Shown piece after piece: positions 26,982 to 35,250 of a DNA stretch of 64,000 bases; the first letter of the stretch is position 1, and every line of letters begins with the position of its first letter. The DNA is from Polyangiaceae bacterium (lineage in GTDB: Bacteria > Myxococcota_A > Polyangia > Polyangiales > Polyangiaceae). Made by a program: the position numbers and the translations under genes. Under the pieces are notes generated by a model. That model was given only the letters and a program-made list of their open reading frames with translations, was not told where the DNA came from and made no database searches. The DNA lies in contig JAICTZ010000031.1 in NCBI GenBank assembly GCA_025936115.1, forward strand, positions 20,977-84,976, given 5' to 3'.

Positions 26982-27839
26982 TCAGCGCGGCTTCTTGAAG
27001 CGCAAGACGAAACGATCCGACGTCCCACGCCGCTCGCCCGCCGTGCGCGGCGACGCACTCCAATCACGCGTGTCGGCTGGGTTCTTCAAAAAATCCGCCT
27101 CGGCGTCGAGCACGAAGCCGGCGCGCTCGATCTCCTCCTTCACGACCTTCTCTTCGATCCGGTGCAAGCTCTGCACCTCGCTCGTGCCCGTGCCGTCTCG
27201 GCCGCTGTGATCGACGATGCCGTAAACTCCGCCCGGCTTGAGCGCGGCGAACACGGCTTTATTCATGCGCGCGCGGTCGGCGCCGAGCCAAACCGTGTCG
27301 TGGTAGATGAGGATGCAGAGCACGGCGTCGAGATTCTTCGCGTCCGGCGGCAACGGATCGTCGAGCTCGCGATCCACGCGCACGACGTTGGCCATGACCG
27401 GCTTTTTGAGCCGTTCGCTCCACGGTTTTTCCGCGAAGCGTTCGAGGAACAGCTTGATATTCTGTCCGTAGACTTTACCGGTCGGGCCGACCACGCGCGC
27501 CAAGAGCTCGCTCGTGTAGCCCATGCCGGAGCCGAGCTCCGCAACGCGCATGCCGGGCGCGATGCCGAAGAACGAAAGCATCAAATCCGGCTTTCTACCG
27601 GCGTCGAGCGCGCGATCCTCCGCGCTGCGGTCGGGCGCCGAGACCGCGCTCGCCACGGCCGCTGACACCGTGACCGGCGCCGGGGCAGCTGCCTGCGACG
27701 GAACCGGAGTGGGTACTGTGGGTACTGAAGAAGAAGCAGCGGAAGCAGAAGACGGAGCCGCCGGCGTTTGCGGCGGAGGCGCCGCGGTCCCGCAAGCGAG
27801 CACCAAGAGCGCTCCCAGAGCGCCCGTGAAATTTTTCAT
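26982..27839 (-). CDS. Class I SAM-methyltransferase-fold lipoprotein
   Basis: A 285-residue protein with a lipoprotein signal (MKNFTGALGALLVLAC, acceptor C16), a Thr/Pro/Ala linker to about 80, and a Rossmann methyltransferase domain: VAELGSGMGYTSELLARVVGPTGKVYGQN gives motif I and the acidic loop. It resembles the 'predicted methyltransferase' COG4798 group, several of which are exported. SAM is not normally available in the periplasm, so the domain may have lost catalysis or bind another ligand (inference). The start at 27839 was chosen for the signal peptide; an upstream ATG at 27860-27880 would add residues. Convergent with sctU. Confidence 0.75.
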   Translation of the reverse strand: MKNFTGALGALLVLACGTAAPPPQTPAAPSSASAASSSVPTVPTPVPSQAAAPAPVTVSAAVASAVSAPDRSAEDRALDAGRKPDLMLSFFGIAPGMRVAELGSGMGYTSELLARVVGPTGKVYGQNIKLFLERFAEKPWSERLKKPVMANVVRVDRELDDPLPPDAKNLDAVLCILIYHDTVWLGADRARMNKAVFAALKPGGVYGIVDHSGRDGTGTSEVQSLHRIEEKVVKEEIERAGFVLDAEADFLKNPADTRDWSASPRTAGERRGTSDRFVLRFKKPR

Positions 27840-27918
27840 GACCCGGTGGTTCAGCATGTCGCGGCGCATACCACGCCTGCTTCTCGACAGGCGGCAGCGC
27901 GCGTCGAATACTCGCAAC

Positions 27919-29205
27919 ATGGTAAGTCCCGCGCTGAGGGTCCGGCCGAGCTTTTTGTTCACGGCACTCGTCGTGGCGGGATGCAGCTCGAACACGGCCG
28001 ATGACGTGCCTGGGGGCAGCGCAGGGACGAGCACTGCCGGCTTCGGCGCGGCTGCCGGGACGCCTGCTGCTACCGGCGGCAGCGGCAATGCGAGTGGCGC
28101 ATCCGGGACAGGCGGCACGCTTCCGACGGGTACGGGCGGCACCGTGGCCACTGGCGGCGCAGCGAGCGGTGCGCCCGGGAGCGCAGGAGCCGCCGCTGGT
28201 CGTACGAACGGCACGAGCGGGACCGCTGGCGGCTCGAGCGGCGCAGCCGGCAGACGATCGGGTTTCGGCGGCCGCAGTGCGGCCGGGGGCGCAACGGCTG
28301 TGGGCGGTGCAGGCGGATCCGCTGTGGCCGGCGCACCGAGCAGCGCGGGAATGCCTGGCGTGGGTGGCATGACGCCCGCGTGCCCGCCGGCGCCCGACGG
28401 GACACCGGACGCCGCCATCACGGCGATCAACACCGAAAACACACTGCGCCTCGCCATGGGTCTCGACTGCGCAGCCATCGCGCCCGCGCTCTGCCAATCC
28501 GCACAGAGTCATTGCGACTACTACACGCAGAACAAAGGCAGCTCGTGCGAGGCCTCGAGTCCGCACGACGAAATCGAGGGCTGTCCCGGCTTCACGGGAG
28601 TCGGCCTCGGCGATCGCTTCAAGGCAGCAGGCTACATGCTGCGACAGAGCGGCTCGGAGTGCATGGCCTTCCTCGACGATCCCGCGGCCGCGACCATGAC
28701 CTTCGTGAACTCGGTGTATCACCGCACACCCGTGCTCGATCCGTGGATGCGTGATTTCGGCTACGGCAACAGCACAGGCTGCGACACCATCGACTTCGGA
28801 ACGGGCGCCATGTCGGCGTCGACGCTCACGGCCTTCTATCCGTATGCGAACGAAACGGGCCTGCCCACGTCGTTCGACGGCAGCCGGGAGGGACCCACTC
28901 CGCCCATGCCGCCGAGCGGCTGGCCGAGCGGGTACCCCGTGACGCTCTACGCACAAAAATTCACGGTCGATTCGCATACCATCGCGGTCGACGGCGACGA
29001 AACCCCGCTCGCCCACGAGTGGCTCGACTCCACGAACGACTCCGATCTGTCGTCGTACGTGAAGGTGCTCTACGCGGACGCGCCGCTCACCGCGATGACG
29101 ACGTACCACGTCGTCGTCAGCGGCACCCTGAACGGCACGGCGAAGACCTTCGACTGGAAGTTCACGACCGGCGCCGCCACGGGCGGCGGGCGCCCGCGCC
29201 AGTAA
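27919..29205 (+). CDS. Lipoprotein with CAP (SCP/PR1-like) domain
   Basis: A 428-residue lipoprotein: signal with acceptor C22 (VVAGC), a Gly/Ala/Ser stalk to about 150, then a CAP domain. CAP features are NTLRLAMGL..., the CQSAQSHCDYYTQN helix, the SVYHRTPVLDPWMRDFGYG segment (analogue of the His/Tyr motif), and a C-terminal strand domain TYHVVVSGTLNGTAKTFDWKFTTG of Ig-like type. CAP proteins occur as secreted factors; role here unknown. It is divergent from the methyltransferase-like lipoprotein and ends 2 bp from the lpd stop. Confidence 0.78.
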   Translation: MVSPALRVRPSFLFTALVVAGCSSNTADDVPGGSAGTSTAGFGAAAGTPAATGGSGNASGASGTGGTLPTGTGGTVATGGAASGAPGSAGAAAGRTNGTSGTAGGSSGAAGRRSGFGGRSAAGGATAVGGAGGSAVAGAPSSAGMPGVGGMTPACPPAPDGTPDAAITAINTENTLRLAMGLDCAAIAPALCQSAQSHCDYYTQNKGSSCEASSPHDEIEGCPGFTGVGLGDRFKAAGYMLRQSGSECMAFLDDPAAATMTFVNSVYHRTPVLDPWMRDFGYGNSTGCDTIDFGTGAMSASTLTAFYPYANETGLPTSFDGSREGPTPPMPPSGWPSGYPVTLYAQKFTVDSHTIAVDGDETPLAHEWLDSTNDSDLSSYVKVLYADAPLTAMTTYHVVVSGTLNGTAKTFDWKFTTGAATGGGRPRQ

Positions 29206-29207
29206 GC

Positions 29208-30614
29208 TCAGCGATTGACGATGTGGATCGCGTGCCCGATCGAGTGCGCGGCCGCCTCCATCATCGCTTCGCCGAGCGTCGGGTGCGGGTGGATCGTGAG
29301 CGCCACGTCTTCGGCGGTCGCCGCCACCTCGAGCGCGAGGGCTGCCTCGCTGATGAGGTCGCTCGCGTTCGGGCCGCAAATGTGAATGCCGAGCACGCGA
29401 CCGGTCTTGACCTCGGTCACGAACTTCACGAAGCCGTCGGTCTCTTGAATGCTGAGCGCGCGGCCGAGCGCGGAGAACGGGAATTTGCCGACTTTGACGG
29501 CAATCCCGCGCTCCTTGGCGACGCCTTCGGTGATGCCGACGGTCGCGATCTCGGGATCGGTGAAGATGATGCCGGGCACCGTGACCCAGTCCTTGGCGGC
29601 GGGTTTGCCGGCGATCACCTCGGCGCACACCTCGCCTTCCTTCGTGGCTTTGTGCGCGAGCATGGGCACGCCGCTCACGTCGCCGATGGCGTAAATGCCG
29701 GGCACGTTGGTTTCGCAGCGCTCGTTCGTGGGGACGAAGCCGCGCGCGTCGACCGTCACGCCGATCTCCTCGAGGCCAATGCCCTTGCCGCGCGGCTTCA
29801 TGCCGACCGCGACGAGCACCATGTCGCACTCGATTTGCTTTTGGCCTTCGCTCGAGCTCACGCTCACGGTGACGCCGTTCGCGGTCTTCTCGCAGCGCTC
29901 GGCCTTCGCGCCCCTCAAGATGGTGCCGCCGCGCGCCGCGATCTTCTTTTCGACGACCTTGACGCACTCGGGATCGACGCCCGGCAAGAGGCTGTCGGTG
30001 AGCTCGACCACCGTCAGCTGGGCGCCGAACGTCTGGTAGACCATACCGAGCTCGAGGCCGATCACGCCGCCGCCGATCACGAGCAGGCGCTTGGGGATTT
30101 TGCGCAAGCTCACGGCCTCGCGCGCGCCGATCACGCGCTCGCCGTCGAACTCGAAGCCGGGCACCTGGATCGTGGCCGAACCCGTCGCGATGACGATCGC
30201 CTTCTTCGCCGCCAGGCGCTGGGTCGTACCGTCCTTGAGCTTCACTTCGAGCGTGCGCTTGTCGACGACGCGGCCGCGCCCTTCGATCAGCGTCGCCTTG
30301 TTCGTCTTGAGCAGCGAACGCACGCCGCCCGTCATCTTCTTGACGATACCACCCTTCCAATCCTGCATTTTGTCGACGTCGACGTTCACGTTCCCGACGG
30401 CGATGCCCGCGTCGGCGATGTGCTTCGACTTCTCGACGAAGTGCGCGTTGGCGATCAGCGCTTTCGAAGGAATGCAGCCCCAATTGACGCACACACCCCC
30501 GACCTCCTCTTCCTCGATGCAAGCGACCGAGAGCCCGAGCTGCCCTGCGCGGATCGCGCACGGGTAGCCTCCCGGACCACCGCCTAGAACCAGGACATCG
30601 TAGGTCGTCTCCAT
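29208..30614 (-). CDS. lpdA: Dihydrolipoyl dehydrogenase (E3)
   Basis: Reoxidises dihydrolipoamide of 2-oxoacid dehydrogenase complexes with FAD and NAD. In the 468-residue protein the FAD motif is GGGPGGYPCAIR, the redox disulfide C42/C47 lies in GGVCVNWGCIPSK, and the late HPHPTLGE carries the catalytic His. The start at 30614 (METTYDV) was preferred to one at 30644. A 2-oxoacid dehydrogenase E1 alpha gene lies 124 bp upstream on the same strand, but no E2 or E1 beta is present. The intergenic stretch has a short CAACAC-A-GTGT motif at 30668-30679. Confidence 0.93.
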   Translation of the reverse strand: METTYDVLVLGGGPGGYPCAIRAGQLGLSVACIEEEEVGGVCVNWGCIPSKALIANAHFVEKSKHIADAGIAVGNVNVDVDKMQDWKGGIVKKMTGGVRSLLKTNKATLIEGRGRVVDKRTLEVKLKDGTTQRLAAKKAIVIATGSATIQVPGFEFDGERVIGAREAVSLRKIPKRLLVIGGGVIGLELGMVYQTFGAQLTVVELTDSLLPGVDPECVKVVEKKIAARGGTILRGAKAERCEKTANGVTVSVSSSEGQKQIECDMVLVAVGMKPRGKGIGLEEIGVTVDARGFVPTNERCETNVPGIYAIGDVSGVPMLAHKATKEGEVCAEVIAGKPAAKDWVTVPGIIFTDPEIATVGITEGVAKERGIAVKVGKFPFSALGRALSIQETDGFVKFVTEVKTGRVLGIHICGPNASDLISEAALALEVAATAEDVALTIHPHPTLGEAMMEAAAHSIGHAIHIVNR

Positions 30615-30738
30615 GGCGCGCCCAAGTACCCCACCCCTCGGCATCTCACAAGGCCGCGCGCGACGGACAACACAGTGTGCCGCTTTTTTTCACTCCGGAA
30701 CGGCCCCCTTTCGCCCGCGCCCAGGCGGCTCGGCCGAG

Positions 30739-31800
30739 CTACGGGACGGGGCGCGCCTGCTCGGCAAGATGCCAGGGCATCCGCGCATAAACGTCCTCGA
30801 AAAGCGTCTCTCGGGCCGGAGCTGGGTCGGCCTCGGCGACGGTGAGCGCCGCGTCGATCTCGACGTCGATCGCGGCGCTGAGACGGCTCTCGTCGCCGGG
30901 CGCGAGCAAGCGAGCCTCGTGGAGGTGACGCCCGAAGAGCGCCACCGGGTCGCGCGCGGCCCACGCTGCTTCCTCGGCGGCGCTGCGGTACCGCGTGGGA
31001 TCGTCGCTCGACGAGTGCGGGCCGCGCCGGTACGTCACGCACTCGAGGAACGTCGGGCCGAGGCCCGAGCGCGCGCTCTCGCTCGCTTGGCGCACGGCGA
31101 GCTCGACGGCGAGCACGTCGTTGCCGTCGACGCGCTGGCCGTGCAAGCCGTAGGCGCGCGCCTTCACGGCGAAGGACTCGGAGTTCGTCTGCCGGCGCAC
31201 CGAGGTGCTGAGCGCGTACTGATTGTTCACGCACACGAAGACGACGCGGGCGCGCAGCACGCCCGCGAGGTTCAGCGCCGCGTGAAAATCCGGCGTGCTC
31301 GTGGCGCCCTCACCCAAAAAGGCGAGCGCAATCGCGGAGTCGCCGGCCCGCGCCGCCGCGAACGCCATGCCGACGGCGTGCGGGAGCTGAGAGCCGATCG
31401 AGCTCGACCACGAGACCTGGTGCACGCGGCGGCTCGCTTGATGGCTCGGCATCTGCCGGCCCTTCAGCACGTCGCGCGCGCTGCCGAACATTTGGGCGAA
31501 GTAGAGCGCGAGCGGAAATCCGCGCACGAGCATGACCGCGCCTTCGCGCAGGGCCGGAAAGACCCAGTCATCGGGCGCGAGGGCGAACGCCGTCGCGACG
31601 GGCACCGCCTCTTGCCCGAAGCACGAGCCGAAAAATCCGATGCGGCCCTGCCGCTGGAGGGCGGAGAGCCGCTCGTCTATGCGCCGCGCACGCCAGAGTT
31701 GCCGGAACATCTCGCGGCGACGCGGCGGATCCGGGAGCAGCGCTTCGTCGAGCAAGGCGCGCCCGTCGTCGTCGAGCACACGCAATAGCTCGAGCGTCAC
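30739..31800 (-). CDS. 2-oxoacid dehydrogenase E1 component alpha subunit (pyruvate or branched-chain type)
   Basis: A 353-residue thiamine-diphosphate enzyme subunit. The TPP motif is GEGATSTPDFHAALNLA ... VVFVCVNNQYALS, with Glu in place of the second Gly-Asp residue often seen (GDGATS). The phosphorylation-loop-like TYRRGPHSSSDDPTRYR region is typical of BCKDH/PDH E1 alpha. It starts at a GTG at 31800, 11 bp past the TerB-like stop. E1 beta and E2 are not in the window. E3 follows downstream. Substrate specificity is open. Confidence 0.82.
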   Translation of the reverse strand: MTLELLRVLDDDGRALLDEALLPDPPRRREMFRQLWRARRIDERLSALQRQGRIGFFGSCFGQEAVPVATAFALAPDDWVFPALREGAVMLVRGFPLALYFAQMFGSARDVLKGRQMPSHQASRRVHQVSWSSSIGSQLPHAVGMAFAAARAGDSAIALAFLGEGATSTPDFHAALNLAGVLRARVVFVCVNNQYALSTSVRRQTNSESFAVKARAYGLHGQRVDGNDVLAVELAVRQASESARSGLGPTFLECVTYRRGPHSSSDDPTRYRSAAEEAAWAARDPVALFGRHLHEARLLAPGDESRLSAAIDVEIDAALTVAEADPAPARETLFEDVYARMPWHLAEQARPVP

Positions 31801-31811
31801 GCTGCGTCGAC

Positions 31812-32144
31812 CTACTCGAGCAGAGACGAAATTTCGCCGAGCAGCGCCGCTTCGTCTTCGTGGACGCGCTGATCGGCGTGCAAGAGGTCGCGCACCAGAG
31901 CGAGCACCTCGCTCCGGCGTGGTTTCAAGAGCCCGAGGTTCGGCGGCGACAGCGGCGATTGTCCGGTGAGACACGCATCGAGCGTCTCGATTTCGGTTTG
32001 CGACACGCCCGAGCGCACGGCGTAATCGTGCAGCGCCTCCGCCTCCTCCGCCGCGACTTCACCGTCCGCCCAGACCGCTTGCAAGAGCAGCTTCAGGACT
32101 TCTAAAGCGAACTTCACTTCTTCCGGAGCTCGCGTGACCGGCAT
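31812..32144 (-). CDS. TerB-like protein
   Basis: A 110-residue acidic helical protein that resembles the TerB fold of tellurite-resistance proteins: VKFALEVLKLLLQAVWADGEVAAEEAEALHDYAVRSGVSQTEIETLDACL, with the characteristic ADGEVxxxE metal-site segment. A second copy of the pattern (HADQRVHEDEAALLGEI) follows. The ATG at 32144 gives the usual length. It probably shares a transcript with E1 alpha. Whether it has a metal-stress role is inferred from the family. Confidence 0.7.
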   Translation of the reverse strand: MPVTRAPEEVKFALEVLKLLLQAVWADGEVAAEEAEALHDYAVRSGVSQTEIETLDACLTGQSPLSPPNLGLLKPRRSEVLALVRDLLHADQRVHEDEAALLGEISSLLE

Positions 32145-32185
32145 GAGCGAACTTTGCGCGAGCCCCCTGCGGCGGTCAATCGTCG

Positions 32186-32256
32186 GGCTCGAGCAGTCTT
32201 GGATGGCGCGATCTCGATCGGCGCGGGCGACCAAATGCCACACGAAAAGCCCGAGC
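32186..32256 (+). repeat. Dispersed intergenic repeat, copy E
   Basis: Contains GGCTCGAG, CAGTCTTGGATGG, GATCTCGATCGGCGCG, then CCAAATGCCACACGAAAAGCC. The last block parallels CCAAGAGCCACGTGAAAAACC of copy B. It fills the gap between the HEAT-repeat gene (ends 32257) and the TerB-like gene (starts 32144). Confidence 0.7.
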
Positions 32257-33273
32257 TTAACCGGAGCGGAGCACGCGCAGCGCTTCTTCGACGGCTTCGG
32301 GCTCGGCGCGTCCCGGACGGCCGCGAAAGAGGCTGATGCGCGCGGTTGCCTCGGAGAGCCCGGCGCGGCCCGCCGCCACGACTGCGAGCGTGCGCGCGTC
32401 GCGCGTCCAGGCGCCGAGACCTCGCAAGATCGTGCGACGGGCACGCGCGTGACCGAGCCGCGCCAGGGCCACGAGCGCGTGCCAGCGGCCGTTATCGACA
32501 CGCGCGAAGAACCCGAACGCGCGGCGCTCGAGGCCCATGCTCGCGCGAGCGAGCCGGCGCGCGGCGACGAGCTCCATGGCTTCTTCGAGATCGGCCGGTA
32601 GCCCCACGGGCACGCTGCCGTCGACGATGCCCACGAGCGCGTCGTCGCCGCGCTCTTCACCGAGGATCCCGAGCCAGAGCGCCGCCTGCGCGCGCACGTT
32701 CGACGCCGGATCGCCGAGGGCTTTCATGCTCAGCTCGACGAGCGCGCGGGGCGCGTCCGCTTGCGGCCAACGCTTGCGAGCGAGCCGCAGCGCCATGGCG
32801 CGGACTTCCTCGTCGTCGTCGCAGAGCGCGCGCGCGACGAGCGCTTCGGCGCGTTCGGGCGCGAGCCGTTCGCAGGCGATCAGCGCTTGGAAACGCAGGG
32901 CCGGCTCGGGAGCGACGAGAGCGCCCCTGAGCCGTTCGGTGAGCTCGACGTCACCCGGCTCGCCGAGCTCGCCGAGCGCGAGGAGCGCCATCTGTCGCAC
33001 GCCGAGCACCGGATCCTCGAGCGCAGCGAGCAGCGCCGTGCGGGCGCCCGCCGCCGCGGCGTCGGCAAGCGCGAGCGCCGCTTCGGCGCGAAGCTCGGGA
33101 TTCGGATCGGAGCGCAAGAGGGCGATGATCGCGATCGTCACGCTCTCCCGTTCGCTCGCCCGCGCATGGCGCACGAGATCGCCGAGCGCCGACTGCCGCA
33201 CGCGCGCGTCGGCGTGTTCCGCGTCCCTGAGCGCGGCGGCGATGTTGCGAGGCAGGGGTGGCAGGCCGAGCAT
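32257..33273 (-). CDS. HEAT-repeat protein
   Basis: A 338-residue, almost entirely helical protein made of HEAT/armadillo-like units. Repeats of the form (R)AEAALALADAAAA, VRQMALLALGELGEPGD, RFQALIACERLAPE, VRAMALRLARKRW, VRAQAALWLGILGEERGDDAL occur every ~30-35 residues. No catalytic motif. Such scaffolds mediate protein-protein contacts. It ends against copy E of the dispersed repeat; the last codon is at 32257. Confidence 0.8.
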   Translation of the reverse strand: MLGLPPLPRNIAAALRDAEHADARVRQSALGDLVRHARASERESVTIAIIALLRSDPNPELRAEAALALADAAAAGARTALLAALEDPVLGVRQMALLALGELGEPGDVELTERLRGALVAPEPALRFQALIACERLAPERAEALVARALCDDDEEVRAMALRLARKRWPQADAPRALVELSMKALGDPASNVRAQAALWLGILGEERGDDALVGIVDGSVPVGLPADLEEAMELVAARRLARASMGLERRAFGFFARVDNGRWHALVALARLGHARARRTILRGLGAWTRDARTLAVVAAGRAGLSEATARISLFRGRPGRAEPEAVEEALRVLRSG

Positions 33274-33289
33274 GCGACCCTAGATACCT

Positions 33290-33913
33290 CTAGATACCGT
33301 CGTTGCCGCCCGACCCTGGCGTGCTCGCACCGGCCGAACCCAGCTCGCTGTCGGCTGGGCCGTCGGGGCCACCGCCATAACCGGATGCCGGCGGCTCGGG
33401 GAACTCGTCCGGTGGCGGGCTCGTCGCCGTACAAACGTTGTTGTTCACGCCGTCCGGCGCCGCGGCGCTAAACGCGACCAGGCAAACCTTGGTACGGCCG
33501 TCGACGTCGACCGCGGAGAAACGCTCGTCCGCTTGGGGGTCCTCGCAGACGTAACCTTCGCGACAGTCGTTGCCGTTGTCGCACTCCTTCATGCAGAACG
33601 TGCGCGTGTACGGCGTCGAACCGAGCGCGTTTTCGCAACCAGCGACCGGCGACGGGTCCGCGCCGAACGCGACGCACGAAGCTCCGTCCGGACAGCTCGC
33701 CGCGGCGTTGCTACCCTTCGGCTCGCAGTTGAAGACGGTGCAGTAACCGCTCGGCTGCGAGATGTCGCACAAACGGTCGCCGACCTGCGAGCAGTCGGTG
33801 GAGGTGGTGCATTTGTCGCCGATCTGCGGCTTGCAACCGAGGGCGAGCAAGGCCCCCACCAGCAGCAGTCCGAGGTGGTCGGCAGGCGAAAACGGCAGGC
33901 GGGCGCGGCCCAT
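33290..33913 (-). CDS. Cys-rich lipoprotein
   Basis: A 207-residue lipoprotein: signal with acceptor C27 (LLALGC), then a Cys-rich segment (KCTTSTDCSQVGDRLCD, YCTVFNCEP, CMKECDNGNDCREGYVCED) whose spacing resembles disulfide-rich modules found in Polyangia surface proteins, followed by a Gly/Pro/Ser tail. The start at 33913 was chosen for the signal; the longer frame upstream lacks one. Function unknown. Confidence 0.7.
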   Translation of the reverse strand: MGRARLPFSPADHLGLLLVGALLALGCKPQIGDKCTTSTDCSQVGDRLCDISQPSGYCTVFNCEPKGSNAAASCPDGASCVAFGADPSPVAGCENALGSTPYTRTFCMKECDNGNDCREGYVCEDPQADERFSAVDVDGRTKVCLVAFSAAAPDGVNNNVCTATSPPPDEFPEPPASGYGGGPDGPADSELGSAGASTPGSGGNDGI

Positions 33914-34011
33914 GACGGGCGCAGGGTATGTCACGAGCGGCCCTCGAGTGCTATCCCGAAGCTCACCTGGCCCCCTACGGCCGAGTCCCCTCACCTCCTC
34001 GTTCAGCGCGC

Positions 34012-34317
34012 TTGGCCACCCTCATCACCGACGACTGCATCAACTGCGGCGCATGCGAGCCCGAATGCCCGAACGACGCGATCTACCGCGGTGACGATAT
34101 CTACGTGATCGAGCCGGCGCTCTGCACGGAGTGCGTCGGCTTCAACGGCCGTGAGGCGTGCCAGGCCGTCTGCCCCGTCGCCTGCTGCCTGCCGGATCCG
34201 AACCGGGTCGAAAGCGAAGCCCTGCTGCTCCAGCGAGCCCTCCGCCTACACCCGAACGACAAGGAGCTCCGCGAGCGGGCCGCCGCGGGGACTTTCCCTT
34301 CTCGTTTCAAGAAGTAG
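34012..34317 (+). CDS. YfhL-type 2[4Fe-4S] ferredoxin
   Basis: A 101-residue electron-transfer protein. Two clusters are predicted by C9-x2-C12-x2-C15-x3-C19 and C38-x2-C41-x8-C50-x3-C54; the 8-residue insert in the second motif is the mark of the Alvin/YfhL ferredoxin group. A TTG at 34012 gives the canonical family start MATLITDDCINCG; upstream in-frame ATG at 33928 would add an unrelated extension. It has a C-terminal helix rich in Arg/Glu. Divergent from the Cys-rich lipoprotein. Confidence 0.85.
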   Translation: MATLITDDCINCGACEPECPNDAIYRGDDIYVIEPALCTECVGFNGREACQAVCPVACCLPDPNRVESEALLLQRALRLHPNDKELRERAAAGTFPSRFKK

Positions 34318-34386
34318 CGAGGCTAAGGCCGTTCGCGCGGGCGTCTTGCTCGGTGGGGAGAGGTCGTCTACGATCGCAGGCGGAAC

Positions 34387-35250
34387 ATGGAGCTCGGGCT
34401 TCTCACCCGCTGTGCAGCGTTCGCCATGAGCAGCGCGGCACTCGCGTGTTCGGTCGAGGTCGATCCCGAGCACGAGGCCACGAACACCGCGACGACCCGC
34501 GCCGTGATCGCGGTCACGCGCAGCGCGCCTGCCGCCGCCCCCGACGAAGCGCGAGCCGAAGCGTTCGCCGGCTTCCTACGCACGCCGGCCGGCGCCGACG
34601 CCAAGAGCGCGCTCGGGCTCGCAGGGCTCAGGGTCGACCTGCCCGCCAACGGCGAATGCCGCAAAGGCGCGCACCCCGATGCGGTGCCCGCCGGGCTCAC
34701 GGCCGTCGAGCTCCTCGACGCGGGTGAAGTGACCGTCGCTGCGGGCGGGAGCGTCACGACGCTCGCGCCGCGCGCCTTCCCCACCATCACGGACAGCATT
34801 TCAGGCGTCGTTTACACGACGCGCGATCGCGCCGCCGCTCCACTGCCTGCCGCTACGGCCTACACGGTGGCCGCGACGGGCGGGAGCTCCCTCGAGCCCC
34901 TGTCGGGCTTCGGGCAGGCGCCGGCGTTGCTCTCGGACGTGACGCTCGGGGGCGAGCCGTTCGCCAATGTCGAAACGGCGCCCGCTCGCGGCGATCTCGT
35001 GCTCGCTTGGGCGCCTGGGACACATGGCGATCGCGTCTACGTCGAGCTCGGGGCTAGCGGCGACGCTACCATCTGCAGCTTCGCCGACGACGCGGGGCGC
35101 GGCACCCTGCCGGTGAGCGCGCTGCCGGTCTCGGGCGTGGCCAGGGTTTCGATCCATCGCTTGCGCGAAGCCGCGTTCAGTGACGCGGGCCTCGCGCAGG
35201 GCGCGCTGCGTTTCGACTTCGAGCTCTCGGCGTCCGTCACCTTCGAGTGA
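34387..35250 (+). CDS. Lipoprotein of unknown function
   Basis: A 287-residue predicted lipoprotein with acceptor C21 (SSAALAC) followed by SVEVDPEHEA. The rest has no recognised domain; it is Ala/Gly/Thr-rich with strand-like stretches (VTVAAGGSVTTLAPRAFPTI, GDRVYVELGASGDATICSF), perhaps a beta-sandwich carrier for the lipase that follows. Its stop overlaps the lipase GTG start (GTGA), so translation is coupled. Confidence 0.6.
   Translation: MELGLLTRCAAFAMSSAALACSVEVDPEHEATNTATTRAVIAVTRSAPAAAPDEARAEAFAGFLRTPAGADAKSALGLAGLRVDLPANGECRKGAHPDAVPAGLTAVELLDAGEVTVAAGGSVTTLAPRAFPTITDSISGVVYTTRDRAAAPLPAATAYTVAATGGSSLEPLSGFGQAPALLSDVTLGGEPFANVETAPARGDLVLAWAPGTHGDRVYVELGASGDATICSFADDAGRGTLPVSALPVSGVARVSIHRLREAAFSDAGLAQGALRFDFELSASVTFE

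Noticed and set aside
27595..30561. A 988-residue minus-strand frame spanning the CAP lipoprotein and lpdA genes
   Set aside because: Its Arg-rich composition is that of a shadow frame, and the overlapping genes have convincing motifs.
31801..31974. Longer N-terminal extension of the E1 alpha gene (start at 31974)
   Set aside because: The extra 58 residues are Arg/Pro-rich and overlap the TerB-like gene; a GTG at 31800 fits the family start.
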